Shown here in pieces: positions 33,731 to 46,419 of a stretch of 64,000 nt of DNA. A model generated the notes under the pieces. The model saw only the letters and a list, made by a program, of their open reading frames with translations. It was not told where the DNA came from and ran no database searches. The stretch is from Pseudeuparius sepicola (Eukaryota > Arthropoda > Insecta > Coleoptera > Anthribidae), in the NCBI GenBank assembly GCA_963920635.1, contig OY987304.1, positions 36,890,365 through 36,954,364 on the forward strand, in the 5' to 3' direction. A program made the translations under genes and the position numbers. Positions within the stretch are counted from its first letter, which is position 1, and every line of letters begins with the position of its first letter.

Positions 33731-35120
33731 CTATATGATAAAACATATGTTGTTAATTGCCCGATGTTTGAAACTTCGCTCCCTAATCAGTCAATATGCC
33801 AGCATATAGGTGGCGGTAATAATAAATATATTTAGCCAAGAAGTGAATATTCGGTATTCGGCGTTTTTCTGAAAAAAAATTTTGCAAGGTTGGGCCCAGG
33901 TACGGAATTCGGGCTTGGTACTTCTAAGCACTATGACGCTTTCATAAATGCGCCCTCAAGATGGTCTCTAGCCACAAGTTCTCCGTTTATTAATAACAAC
34001 ATACCTACACACGTTTGCAGTTTTATCCCACTAATTTCGGTAGACGTCAACATAAGATTATTAGATTCACGAAAGCATCCAATTTGTCCATAATAATTTA
34101 CCTACACTACCCAACTAACAACACGATAACTACACAAACAATATAAGAAAAACACTATAATAAATCGCACACTAGTGTTTTTATTGAGCGGCATATGGAA
34201 TTACAGCATAACAGGACGTCGCGTCGGGTGCGACGGCTTGGGTGGGCGGGTGTTGCCACATACCCGAATATTTCCACATTATCGAATTCTGAATATTTAT
34301 CGTACTTAATATGTTCCATATAAAGATACTTTAACCAAAGAGTCACGTGAAAGAGATGAAGGATATAGGTTCCAGCGTGCGCAGCATAAACAGACACCAT
34401 TTTTCTATAGAGGAGTCAATACAATTCTATAGAGGAGTCAATACACGAACACATTCGTAATAAAAAAATATATACCTATGTGACAACATTTTCTTGTGCC
34501 ATTGCATTAGTTAATGCTCAAAGGTTGCAACAGATTGAATAATATATATTCATAGGTAAGCTGGAGACATTTGATAGAAAAGTAAAATTCCACGAATTAT
34601 TGCAAACGGGCACCGGCAACATTGCACGGAGAAAAAAGTTTACTTCTGGCAATTAAAATTTTAAATGCCACAATTAAAATGGCAAGCTAAATAGAGGAGA
34701 AATGAACCATGTATTTGTTCTTAGTAAAATGAGTAACTTGGAACCGAACACTTGTAATAAGTAAATTTTCTTGCAAAATTGTGGTAGTTGGCCCAAATAC
34801 CAAAGTGTAATTTCCAGTAGTACACCAGTTATTTATAGTAAATGTGCCCAGTATTTAACAAAAGCACCACCTTCTGATTCCTGTAAGTGCCATTTTATTG
34901 ATGACAGTCGACTTGGTTAATTGGGTCTATTGAACCAATCATACCAAATGATAGTAACTTGTACCAAGTGTTCGGGTTTTTTATATTAATATGAATTTTG
35001 TTTTCCTCTATCAATGGAAACTTTTATGACAAAAGGTGGGTTTAACTGCTATGATTAAATATACCACTTGTGACAATTCTCACAGTATTAGTTGTTACAA
35101 TTAAATGCATTACTTGAAAC
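33731..35120. other. Non-coding stretch
   Basis: No gene visible. A short direct repeat ATAGAGGAGTCAATACA occurs near 34408 and 34430. Several short TTTT and AAAA tracts. Confidence 0.45.
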
Positions 35121-35446
35121 AGGGTATTGAAATTCTGTAAGAAACTTTGACATGGTGGAATAAGTAACCAAAAATTTAAAAAGTTCCTAAACATTCCCCT
35201 AAAATGCTTTCCAAGAAAGATACAGGGCGTTGAATGATTGGCAAAAATAAAGTTATTATAAATAGTATTTTTGATATACCTAATAATGAAAGTATAGGGT
35301 CACATATGTGTAGTTTTTTGCTGCCTTTATCTTTCTTGGAAAGCATTTTAAGAAGTATGTTTATATAGAAACTTAAAAAAAGTTGGCAGTTCTAACACTT
35401 GTCAAAGTTTGTTACAGTATTAACAGTATTTCAATAACACCCTGCA
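35121..35446. mobile_element. Short diverged hairpin element
   Basis: CAGGGTATTGAAATTCTG on the left pairs with CAGTATTTCAATAACACCCTG-like sequence on the right, ACTTTGACA with TGTCAAAGT, and the inner AAAATGCTTTCCAAGAAAG pairs exactly with its complement at about 35331-35350. No TA duplication was confirmed. Confidence 0.6.
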
Positions 35447-37643
35447 TTCCACACACCCCGCATTCCACACACCTTCACGCTTCGGCATTAACTACGGGAC
35501 TGTGACGACGCATCCCCTGCGCGGGTACGTCTGCGCCTTTCGACAACCTTCGGCCTAACTCGAATTTCTTCGCAAGTACTCTAGCATTTGGAGTAAGCGA
35601 CTTATTAATAGTGACAACTTAATGCCATATTTGTATTTATTAGCTTGTTACTATTTTTTTTGCACTGTTCTGCACAAATATAACGACACCAACAGTTAAT
35701 ATTTATATTATTTGCTATTAATGCTACATAGTTTTTTAGGATATTTTTATTTATAGCAAGTCAATCCGTTACTGACATATGAAACTACGTTCCAAGTAAA
35801 CGCTTTTATTAACAACAAGCCGCATCACCATATGGCAGTAAATAAAACCTTACCTGTTGTAATTAAAATAGTGTCAAGTACAACGTGCACTTGGACCTCT
35901 TTTTTCAGTGTGAAATTCCCTTTCTCCTGACAAGCACAGAGGTTGCCACGTTTGGCGTTCTAGACAATAAAAGGACGAAACTGTAGTGTTGTATTGGTAC
36001 ATCTACAGTCGTTAAAAAAATTTTGCCCTATAAAAAATGTTTGGTACCCTAATGAAAAATCGGAATCTGCTACATAAAAGTACTGAATTAGCATATTTCA
36101 TTACGAGTCTGGAAATAAAGATTTTTCCGTGCGCGCGTGACAAATTCCCCTGTGAGGCGCAGCCGAACACGGGAAGTCATGCAAGCACGAAAAAATCTAT
36201 TTCTGCATGGACGTGTAATGAACGATATTTTTTATTATACTTCTTTGAAAACGGAAACTTAAAACATTTTATCGGCATATTATAATAAATTTAATTGACA
36301 AAAAATAAACAATGCAGACAATATAGTGTTTGGTATGTATGATGCGTTTCCATGGTTACTCTCAAATTATTTCAAAGGTGCTTTGTTGTAAATTAGTTAT
36401 TATCAGATAAGGTGAATAAAACGTCAAAAATATTACAGAAATGTATCTAAATATTGAAACACTTATACTAATTAAAATACAAAATAGGTATATGTTAAAT
36501 ATCAGAGAGCATATAGAGTTTCTTAAATTTAGTTAACTTTGCTGTATATTTCTATTTTAAAGCCATATATTCGGTATTTTTATTTAGCGCACGGAAATTT
36601 TTTCCATCTTTCATTATTGCTAAAACAGAAGAAAATAAGGTGTTTTCAAAGAACTATAATAAAAGAATGTTCCTGTTTTAATAATCAAATTACCGAGCTT
36701 CAAATTAATAATTATTAATTAATATTTCAAATACAAAACAAAATGGCAAGTGTACACTCTACACTTCAAATTAAATAGGGTATTTCGCTTTACAAAAATG
36801 CGTCATTAATTTTTTCAGATAACTTAATTGTTGATCCCGTGAGCCCAACTTTAGTCATATCGGATACTTCAAAACTGATTTCTGATAACAGTGGTAAACA
36901 ATTTTCGTGTTAAACTTTTTTGCGTACCTCAATAACTAAAAAAAGTACAATGGTTTGAAACTTTAAATTTTTTCGATTATTTGCCATAATTTTCAGGTGC
37001 GGCCATGGACCGCAACTTTGTTGATTGCAAAAGAAGGCCGTCCATAATATCACAGAACAAATAATTTACGGAAAAATAGCCAGTACCTGTTTTAAACATA
37101 ATTTTAATAAATCTTTTTGCTATGTAGATTAACCTAAAATAAAATAAAGTGCGCAATGTAGATATTAGAAGATATTTCTCCTAAAAACGAGTCTCCATTT
37201 CAGTTCAGTTTTCTGCATTACTCAGTCTGTGATACGAGTAATATCTATGTACCGCACCGCATAGACACAGCAAAACAATTCATAAGAAATTATGTAAAAC
37301 AACCTTCAACATGATCAATGCTGTTATATAAAAATATCTGAAAATATTCTTTTGATGTAAAAATATTGCTAAAAAAAAGAAGGAGCTAAATTAAAACTTG
37401 CATCTTGTTCTTCATTCCTTCGTTTTAGTGACACTTTTATTCCTTTGCCACTAATTTTAGACCAAAAGTAGGTACTAAGATATTTTGATCCTTTGGAACT
37501 AAAAGTGACAATTTAGTCCCTATAAAATTAGGTATTTCAGTGTATGAGTTAGTTCCTGTGATTCAAAAAAATATGTTGTTTTCTTCTCAAACTTAGCCGT
37601 TTGCCTCAAGCTTACAAGCCCTGTGCGAATATTCATCTGTCAA
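35447..37643. other. Non-coding stretch
   Basis: No convincing gene. A CATTCCACACACC tandem pair lies near 35444-35471. GGTGTTTTCAAAGAACTATAA near 36640 resembles the segment near 10455. The open frame 36037-36285 has no domain. Confidence 0.45.
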
Positions 37644-37823
37644 CTCACGAACTGTCGTAACTCAAATAAATCATGTTTTGAGATAGGATCTTCACGGGAC
37701 TTTTTCTAAAATCTCACGAACTGTTGTAACTCAGGCTTTTATAGTTTGTGAGAAGGCGAACACTCGCCTGTCGGTGTATCTCAAATTTGGTATCACGAAT
37801 TTCTCACGAACTGCCGTAACTTG
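37644..37823 (+). repeat. Three copies of CTCACGAACTGYYGTAACT
   Basis: The 19-base word occurs at 37644, 37713 and 37803, separated by 69 and 90 bp, with unrelated sequence between. The copies differ only at the two Y positions. This is not a simple tandem array and could be a cluster of binding sites. Confidence 0.6.
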
Positions 37824-38039
37824 ACTTACGACACTTCGTGATTTTAATTTTATAAATTCAGGGTCTGGTCGGATGTGTCGTATATCAGTTTTGCCTATCC
37901 ATGCTTGTCTGTTTACATTCACATTACTGCGATTTGAACGATATTCGAGGCAGTTTTGTTTTAAATGCCTATTGAGACGGGTGTTTTCGTTATCAAAATG
38001 GACGTGCTTGTATTATAGGTCGAAAAAATAAAAAACAAA

Positions 38040-38520
38040 TGTTGTGAATTCTAATGAATTGAAAATGGAGGAAAATAAAGCGATTGCTGTGGGGACGAAG
38101 GTGAAAATGTTTTATGAGAAAAGACACGGAAGACAATGATGTAGTTAGTGATACATTAAGTAGTCCCGACGATGAACCTTTAATACTACTTAAAAACAGA
38201 CTCATTAAAAATAGTGCTGCTGAAGATGGGATTATAATTAACAGTCCTAACGAACAACTGATGGAGATTGTTACTAACGCAGTTGCTGAAATGCCCAAAA
38301 ACTTCAGGCTCTGTGGAAATCCTGGGAACGAATTTACCCGATGAAGGTATGTATACTGTACAACATTCAGTTTACAACAACTCTTATGCTTGTTCTCCAT
38401 TCCTTATAGAAGTAACAACTGCATGCAAAGTTCTAAACAGTACAATTGAACATTTTTTGATGGATATTGTGAGTCCTCCAATTGCTGTGGAACCAAACCG
38501 GCCAATGAACACATAGGGCA
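38040..38520 (+). pseudogene. Unrecognised coding-like remnant
   Basis: The plus strand carries two overlapping open frames (38114-38344 and 38268-38516) with ordinary protein composition (SDTLSSPDDEPLILLKNR; EVTTACKVLNSTIEHFLMD). Upstream, in other frames, are MEENKAIAVGTKVKMF and a possible in-frame gap. The acidic, low-complexity-free composition suggests a decayed transposon or host exon, but no domain is recognised. The antisense frame 37993-38400 is probably its shadow. Confidence 0.25.
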
Positions 38521-39659
38521 CATTCAATTTTACTTAACTCAGTGAAGATGACGGTAAATATGCAGTTCAGGAGAAATTCAATGACCTTTGCGCTTTGTAC
38601 TGGAGGCACACCTGTTATTCTAATTCAAGAACATGCTGAATTTTATAGGGAATCTCCCACATAGTGACTAGTTAATATTTTATATCCTTAAGAGAGAAGA
38701 TTTCGTCTTTGTTTTGGCTTCGTTTGTTTGTGATTATTATCCCTGCAGATTGTTTCTAGCAAATTTCTTAAGCTGCACTTAGTAAAATAATATATTTATG
38801 TTACATTTTGCCTAAGGCTAATTATTTTCAAATGTATAAGAATGTACGTTAATTTTTAACGATGAAGTTATAATTATACACATTTTTCTATCTCACAAAC
38901 AGACGTATCTCACTTTCTGAATTTTTTTATGTTATTTTGAAAACCCTTATCCTTATTGTCGTGAAGCCACCTATAGGTAAATATAGAAAGCTCCTTTAAT
39001 TTTAAAGGGTACTTTAGTTTGTCTATGCAATTGGCCCTTGATCATTTTATTCTTAAATATTCGTCCTTTGGAAAGCCCAAAACAAATACAAGTTGACCGT
39101 TTGCCGTCAAGCAAAGAAAACCTAGCTACTTCAAGTTATTATTACGATTTGACTTACAAGCGGTTCTATGTTCTAGGCATCTTGAGGCTTGAAATTCTAA
39201 AGAAACGATACTTCACTTTGAGCTTTTAGAGAAATGTTTATTTTTTTCACAAACAAAACAAGTTTATAAAAAAGCTGTCGCTAGCACTTAGGGCTGTCGA
39301 CGATAGCACTAGCCGCACTAGACAAATTAATTCTGGTAAATTTCTTGTAAAATCAACTGACAGAGAGTGACAGTCCACGCCGCGCAGACCCGCAAGCCAT
39401 GTTGCCAGCTTTCTCAACTTCAGGGCTTGCCTAGAGTCGGCTGTGGTATAGGCATACCACAGTTGACCACTCTGGCAACCTCCATTACACATTCCACATA
39501 ATTTCAACTCTCAATTGACTGATCAAATCAAAATCTCTAAAGGGTATCAATAATGCTTTTCAGTGTAGTTTTTTCATGTTCCTTCTGAAAAATCCCTTCT
39601 TGCTGGACAAGAATTTTCGACACATTCCCTACATTTCAATTAGGGCACTTTCTTTCAGC
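38521..39659. other. Non-coding stretch
   Basis: No clear gene. The 86-codon minus-strand frame at 39247-39507 lacks a domain. The sequence near 39280-39480 is locally GC-richer and may be part of a dispersed repeat. Confidence 0.45.
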
Positions 39660-39960
39660 CAACAATCCTTGGTGGAAGAAATGGAAGCATAATTGCCTCC
39701 TTTATTGCGTACACGTGTCCCAGGGAAGCTTTATACACAGAGGAAAATATTAATCTCGGAGAGGGAAGTGCGTATACAGAAATGGGTCGGTGCCTCGGTG
39801 GAGTCTCCATAAATATCAATTATTTCGGGTCCCTCGTCCCTCCATTCCGTATTTGTAATACGCAAAGTACCGCCGGGTGTGTGTTTACATTGTTCCGGCA
39901 TTACCAGCGGCGGGTTATGAGAGTATTTCATGAGCTTTACTGTCATTTTAAATTAGAAAA
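39660..39960. promoter_or_regulatory. GC-richer island (candidate conserved element)
   Basis: Non-repetitive, with CG words (GTACCGCCGGGTGTGTG, CCAGCGGCGGG) and TCATTTTAAATTAG at the edge. Short frames on both strands overlap and lack domains. No transposon ends. Confidence 0.3.
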
Positions 39961-41880
39961 TGAGCAAAAGTGGAGTTTTATATTCATGTTAGTATCGTTA
40001 ACATGAACCTCGCATTCAGAACTATACAGGGTGGCTTATATAAGTGGCTCACTCAAAATATCTCTGCTGTTTTTTGACAGAAAAAATCGGTGACGGGTGC
40101 GATCGATGGCTCTTCGAGGCGGACTTCTTTGGTCATAATGAAAGTTGCTGTCCAGGGCCACCTACGAAAACTAGTTACGGCCAAAAATCCAAAAATGTAT
40201 GTGTGACACTAATTTGGTTGTACGGACTGGACCGACACTATATAAAGACCCGTGCATTTATAATAATTGTTGTTTGCGGAATGGGGTGGCGCTACTCGAC
40301 GAAAAAAATGACGACTTATTATAGGTTATAAAGTGATATTCTGTGGTTAATGGTATATCCGTTTCTGACATTTAGAATGTCCCACATTTTAAATATCCTG
40401 CTTTAGTACCATTTACCTTCTTTTTACGGTAACGAATTCCCTTTGCGGTTATTATTTCTCAGTTTTGTCATATTAACAGAGCTTTTATAGCTAGATTTGT
40501 TTGTGATAACATGAAATTTCCATGCTTATGAAGAAAATCGTAAGCACAGACCATTAAGTGAATTGCAGAGGAATAAACACTATTTTGGAATTATGTGATG
40601 ATATGCCCCACCAGATGAAAAAGCGATAATTCTGGATATTGTATTTTGGAAGAGTATTTTGTAACGTATGCAAGACCTAAAGTAGAAAATGAAAGTCAAA
40701 GCTGTATGTCAGTGTCATCTATAATACTGTACTGAATCTCAACAGGCCAACAAAGATGCGACGGAAAATGCCTCTAAATTAATCATAAAAATTACAAAAC
40801 TGTAAGTAGAATACCCAAACTTAAAATTTATCTGCTAAATCTTTGAGTACGTTAGAAAACAGTACAGACATGTTCATTGAAAGCTGATATGGCAACTTTA
40901 GAGGCATTGTTCGTTACAATATGATAGAAAAAGTAATTTTAAGGTCGGTTTCTCGTATAAATGTAGGTCCTAAAAACTTGAGATACAGAGTGTTGTACTT
41001 CTCTTTTTTGAAATTGAATTATGTCAATATTTCCCAAAATAATCAAGCTGCTGAAGTGAAATTTGGCACTGCTTCGTTTTTGGGGATGGAAAATAAGCTG
41101 AAAAAGTCAATTTATACGTACCTCAAAGAGGGCGAAACTTGCGCTATTTTAATCTCAACTTTTTTAAGGTTAGATATCTTTTTGGTATTTCAGGTCCAAC
41201 ATTGTAGTGCATCTTTTCATTTGCAAAAAAAGTGTACTCTTGTTTAAAAACGAGAATTATAAGAAGGTGCAATGAAATTACTAGAGAAGAAATAATAAAA
41301 GTAACCTTAATAATCGAAAGAGAATTGAGAAGTATTTGAGGACTGATGGAAGCCTAGGGGAAAAATCAGCAATTTAGAAACCAAAGTTTTTCTATTAAAA
41401 TTGTTTTAGTTATCATATATATCATGTAATTTTGTAAATAATAATTTAACAACAAATTTCAATTTTTTTTTAAATTACTAGTTTCTAATTAGGATTATTA
41501 TTATTTTTCCCTAAATATTCTTTAATATTGGATGTTACCGGGTGAGGCAGACAGTGTGATTGCCATTTGTTTTATTTTTGTGGTTTTCAAGAACCTGAAT
41601 CTTAACTTTTTTTTAATTTCGAGCACTTGTTAAAAATAGGCCATACTGTATTTTCCAATAGAAATTAGTACATATACGCATTTTAGGGGATGCCAAATAA
41701 GTTAGAATAGTCAGATTTTTGAAAAAAAAAAAGATCGCTGATAATATGACTCCGAAATTTGGGAGTATAAACATGACCGTAGTAGGTCATGAGTATTAGG
41801 AATAATATCTGTTTGGCGATCAAAAAGCGCATCTCTGAAACCTGTTCAAACAAAAAAAAAGATCCTTACTTGTATAATAC
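39961..41880. other. Non-coding stretch with half-elements
   Basis: TATACAGGGTGGCTTATATAAG at 40023 looks like the left end of a hairpin-type element, without a matching right end. The 108-codon frame at 40921-41247 and the 95-codon frame at 40044-40331 have no recognisable domain. Confidence 0.4.
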
Positions 41881-42084
41881 TCAAATGTGATATTGTCGGC
41901 TTTTTTTTAGGACACTGAGAAGAAAACAAATACTTTATTTCCTCGCGCTAACGTTTCGGTCTTTTATTTAAAACCTTCTTCAGAGCTGGGAAAACAATTT
42001 TAAGAACGAAACGTTAGCGCGAGGAAATAAAGTATTTGTTTTCTTCTCAGTGTCCTAAAAAAAGCCGACATTATCACATTTGAG
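41881..42084. mobile_element. Perfect-arm hairpin (204 bp) with CTGAAGAAGG...CCGAAACG loop
   Basis: Arms of about 78 bp (41881-41959 and 42007-42084) are almost exact inverted copies (CCTCGCGCTAACGTTTCG and complement). The loop, read on the minus strand, has CTGAAGAAGG then CCGAAACGTTAGC, reminiscent of hammerhead cores in Penelope-like elements. An extra A after CTGAAGA and poor pairing next to it make a functional ribozyme doubtful. Confidence 0.7.
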
Positions 42085-42179
42085 AAAAAAAAAGATATTT
42101 AGTTATCTTTAGAAACACAAATTTTATAAGGATGTTTCGCCTTGTTTGTGATAATTATAATTTACAGCTTGACTTAACC

Positions 42180-42430
42180 TTCTAATAGGTAAGGTAAGTC
42201 ACACGGGGATGCGTTGTGCCTAAGAAGGAAACATTATACCTAATTTAGTTTTTCTTTTAGATGGATTTCACCTCAGAATACATAATACCTGAATTGATAG
42301 AGTGCTGATAAAAGCAATTCTTGTACGGAGTAAGCCTCAATAACTGCATTAACCGCTATTTCTAAAAAACAGTTTTTGCCTACGCCCCCTGTGTGCTTTG
42401 GGCGGATACTAACCAGCTATTGCCCCATAG
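42180..42430 (+). repeat. Diverged direct repeat, copy 1 (partner 46105-46350)
   Basis: Shares ordered words with the partner: GTTGTGCCTA, GGAAACA, GATGGATTTCA, CTCAGAAT, TGAATTGATA, GGAGTAAGCC, then GGGCGGATACTAA against GGCTTTACGGATACTAA. No protein or transposon ends recognised. Confidence 0.5.
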
Positions 42431-42599
42431 CAAAGAAACTTTTAAATTCGTATATTGTACGTCATGTACTATAAGAAATTATTCTCTATATTGTTATTGT
42501 TTTTGTTGAAATCTCAGGATTAAATCCATTAAATCTATACATTCTAAAAACAACACCTGAGTTACTGTGCCTAAGAAAATATGTAATGGTGTATCCAGA

Positions 42600-42840
42600 C
42601 AGACCTTTCCGCCGCTAAAAAGAAAGTCACGCCGGATTTAAAATTAATCAAATAACTCCAGAGGTTTATAAACGCCCTCCCCCTTTTCGAAACCTTGGCT
42701 GCAAACAATCTACAAGCACGCTACCGGCTTTTAATGCGCTCGTAATTTATTTAAAGGAAAAATTGCTGGCAAACTCGCTGATACAATATTCACCGGATCC
42801 ATTAGTACCGCGGGCTGGGGGCGGGGCAGGGGGGTGCGAG
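42600..42840. promoter_or_regulatory. GC-richer island (candidate conserved element)
   Basis: Contains CCGCCGCTAAAAAG, CGCCGGATTTAAAATTAATCA, GTAATTTATTTAAAGG and a G-rich run near 42815-42838. Two overlapping minus-strand frames run through here without domains. TTAATC and TAATTTAT are homeodomain-like words. Confidence 0.3.
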
Positions 42841-43049
42841 GTGGCAAAAATGCGTTACGAAAATAATTAAGCTGGGGAAGAGGGTATATGGAATATGTGA
42901 AAGGCGTGGAAGGCCAGAATATATTAGAGTCCAAAGTCCAAAAATAAAATACACGAAACATCCGATAGAAACTTTTATCGACGGTAAGATCACAAATGCC
43001 GGAAAGCGCTGTTTTCCTAGAAATATCACGAGTATAAAAAATTCTTGTT

Positions 43050-43405
43050 TCAATTTGCCCATTTGGAGTCCAGGCCTGCATGTCTATAAGAAATAATTCC
43101 CACTGCATTTGTAATTTTGAGAAATCAAGTAAGGCTTAACAGGAACGACTTATTTATTCTCTGCGTAGGTTACCGAAGTGCCTTTTCTGAACAAGAAATC
43201 GAAAATGTCATTAGAAAAAGTTGCTTAGAATAAAAATATGCCCCTCTACTGATTTTGAAAGCAATTAGCCTACCTCGTAGCCTACTTAATAAGTCGGAAT
43301 TCCAACTTAGAATAATTACTATACTTGATTTCTCAAAATTACAAATATACCTAGTGAAAATTATTTCCTAGACATGCAGGCCTGGACCCCAAATGATCAA
43401 ATTGG
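43050..43405. mobile_element. Inverted repeat with ~82-bp arms
   Basis: 43050-43131 and 43323-43405 are inverted copies containing GTCCAGGCCTGCATGTCTA and TTTTGAGAAATCAAGTA or complements, around a ~190-bp centre with no frame. Likely a short non-autonomous element; target duplication not identified. Confidence 0.6.
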
Positions 43406-44100
43406 AATTTGAATTTTTTTTCTCACTTACACCTATTCCGACAACAATCCCCGCACGTTCTTGGAGGTTAAACATTTTTTTGTTACTGTTTTTTGTCATT
43501 ACTCGATAAGAATATGTACATCATTTACTAGGTAGTTATAAATATATTTGACAGCTAATTTCCTTGGGTTGTTACGTTTCATTTGTAAGATGTAGTGTAC
43601 ATCAATTCAGTTCGATAACTCATAATGGCTATAGTGACTATCCCGCCAATAGTGTGTGTCCTCTCCGATGCGGTCCTACGCCACGTCCATATCTCGCTAA
43701 GCTACAAACGAATTTATATTTAGCTTATGTACTCATAGCTATCAAGTTAACTACTCACCCTAGGGATTTCGAGTGACAATAGGGTCCTTTCGGTTTTCTA
43801 TTTCGCGGGTGGCTGGTCCGATGCGGGTGATAACAACATTGGGTGTATGTACAGGTTGGTTGTCCTAAATGAAGGAAAGGCCTAATTAATAAGGTTTTAG
43901 ACTGAGGTTGATTAAGGGGATCATCATCTTTTCCCGGCCATTTCACTTACCTCGTTTCAAGGGCCATTGTTGTTGATTTACCTTGTTTATTTTGGTATCC
44001 ACAAACGATGAGTTCATATTCTCAACATCTTCATTAGTTTCTTTGTTTTTTATCCATGATGGTAAACATTTTAAAACTTCTTCGGATTTGCCACACAACT
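43406..44100. other. Non-coding stretch
   Basis: No convincing gene. The minus strand near 44000-44080 reads a fragment (PSWIKNKETNEDV) that may belong to the fossil transposase just downstream in sequence. Confidence 0.4.
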
Positions 44101-44102
44101 TT

Positions 44103-45205
44103 TAAACAAAGGGGACTATAATTGTGTCCGTTGGTCCATGCTGTCTACATGTGTCATACAGGTGTTTCCTTTTATATACAGCATATGAGGGAAGAAAAAC
44201 TCCATCATCAGTCCCTGGCATCATCACTGAAACTGACGCTTTGCTGCTGTCAAATGTTCCGGATGTTTCTTACCTCTTTTTACTATGACTCTTATTTGGC
44301 CATGATCATCAGTAAAAGTCGTACTATATGATGTAGCTTGGAGAGATGCCTTCAATTTAACGGGCATATTTTCAATGTACAGGAAATGCATGCAATTTTT
44401 GCAGGCTTTCGGCCTCGAAATTGTTTTTGGGCGGAAATTATTCAGAAAATTCAGTTCACCAATATTCCGTTATCGGCCGCGTGATGGGGGGTGCCGCGGT
44501 TTTAATGAAGGTAATTAGGGTTTTGTTTATTTTCTAAAATCCAGGGGCTTTCTGGTAAACACAATAACCTAAATGTTTTAGTGTGCCTCATAAAGTCAAC
44601 ACGGTTTGCTTGCCATATACGAGTAAACCATGAAACTCAATAGCTGATGATGAAATATATGGAACAGACATTTTATATGTTCGTACTATTATTGTTTTGT
44701 CATTACTTTGAAAATATATGATAACGCATATAAAGAGCAATATACCTATACATACAAATAAATAAGTTGTATAAATGATGACGGGCGGATATTGACACTC
44801 ATCGATTTCTCTAATTCACAAAACTAATCCTTAATCATTTATTCTGAGACTTCAGACCGCAAACGCGTGATATTTTTCTTTGTGGAAGCACATTTTTGTG
44901 ATCTTCTACAAATCTTTCGATCCATCTGCGACCTGGTAAGTTGTTATTGAACATCTTTCCTCTAAGACCTTTATTAGATAATAGTATTTCTTTACAATAC
45001 GTTTAATGAAAGCCCCAAATCCCTGCCATTTGTATTATTTCCACAAGTTGCTTTTCCTCCCGATCATAGTGTATTTTTTGACATCCAAATTTATCTTGAT
45101 TTAGATCTCTTATCTTGCCAGGCAGTGTGCATATGGATATTCCAAAATTTTGGATACTTCTTTTAATGATTTATCAGTATATGAACCATCGCCAACGCAT
45201 TTTGT
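44103..45205 (-). pseudogene. Fossil pogo/Tigger-like (DDE_1) transposase
   Basis: Minus-strand fragments lie in the correct N-to-C order. TDKSLKEVSKILEYPYA (about 45203-45115) resembles a Psq-type helix-turn-helix. DREEKQLVEIIQMAGIWGF (about 45065-45005) and LPGRRWIERFVEDHKNVLPQ (about 44950-44890) resemble the CENP-B-type DNA-binding half. VIVKRGKKHPEHL and DGVFLPSYAVYKRKHLYDT (about 44290-44150) resemble the N-terminal part of the DDE_1 catalytic domain. Between 44350 and 44838 no match is visible, and several frameshifts and stops break the rest, so this is an old dead copy. Assignment is by recalled family motifs, without a search. Confidence 0.55.
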
Positions 45206-46104
45206 AAAGTATCACCCCTCACCCCTGTAATTACGATAAGGTCGTGATCCCTACACTTTTCTTATATATTTCGAGGCATGTTTTAAGTCAGGTTGTAACA
45301 AGCCAATTTTATACTTGTGAATCAGTCCCTAGTTGATACTTACTTACCTCTTTCAAATCCGCCATTTTGTTTAGAGGATACTTATCATCGACGAGAGAGT
45401 CTCAACCGTTGATAGTAGCGGAGCTATATATCGGAGTATCGGAAAAGTAAAAGCAATTGTACCTACCTACTTTATGTATCTTTCCTCTGAGTTGCATGTG
45501 AAATAAATAATAATTTTGACCGAATGTTTCTGTTGTCCCAAAATAAAAGAATACCCGCATGCCCGAAGAAGAGACAGGGGTGTTTCATACACCAGGCAGC
45601 TTCCTGAAATAAAAAATCCTAAGTCCACACCTGACAATAATAGACCTTCAAGCAATTCATAGTCTGTATCGGCCATTGTAAGACTTGCACGAGTAAAGTT
45701 ATACCACCCAAAAATATAACCACACACTTATGGCAATTTACGTTTGATTACGAATACCTAATTTAAATTTTACTTACCAGTCAATATTTCACGTGAACCA
45801 TTGGCCCAAGGTTAGTTAGCTGAACCAAACTGTGACTGCGGCGTGAGGATTTCGATTACCTTCTGGCCAGCACAAGTCCGAACTCAGAAAAATTAATTTT
45901 ATTGCAAGTCAGATGACTGTTTCAAGTCGGGCGCTTTTGCAAAACATACAAATTTGGACAAGCCTACGTTTGTATTGAGCAGATCCCTAGATGCTATGCA
46001 ACAGTAAAATCACATGTGACTTTATCGCGTTGGTATTTCCCATAATTTACTTTTGTGTATACATGCAGTATGAGGGAAATAATCACCATAACCTTCCACA
46101 GGTA
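45206..46104. other. Non-coding stretch
   Basis: No gene visible; the 86-codon minus-strand frame 45467-45727 has no domain. Confidence 0.45.
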
Positions 46105-46350
46105 AGTTAGAGGTCACGTTGAAAGCCGTTGTGCCTAGAGCGGAAACAGTAGGTATAGTTTATTATGTATGTTGGATGGATTTCAGCTCAGAATCTATGC
46201 TACTTGAATTGATAAATTACTGATAAGTGATGGAGTAAGCCTTAATCAAAGGAAAATTTCTTACTTTATTGATTTCTTTGTCCATTATTTCAATTTTTGA
46301 TTTTCATTCGCACCTCGTGGGCTTTACGGATACTAATCAGCGCTTGTACC
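46105..46350 (+). repeat. Diverged direct repeat, copy 2 (partner 42180-42430)
   Basis: Same word order as the partner about 3.9 kb upstream, with more gaps. The pairing suggests an old segmental duplication or two copies of an old dispersed repeat. Confidence 0.5.
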
Positions 46351-46419
46351 ATTGAGGAAAGTTTTAATTTCGCACTTACAACGCTGGTTGACTACAATGC
46401 CATCAGAGAGGATTTTATA

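Noticed and set aside
38040..38520. Host gene exon
   Set aside because: Coding-like composition but interrupted by stops and frame changes with no domain; listed only as a weak remnant.
40921..41247. 108-codon open frame
   Set aside because: No recognisable domain; surrounding sequence looks like repeat debris.
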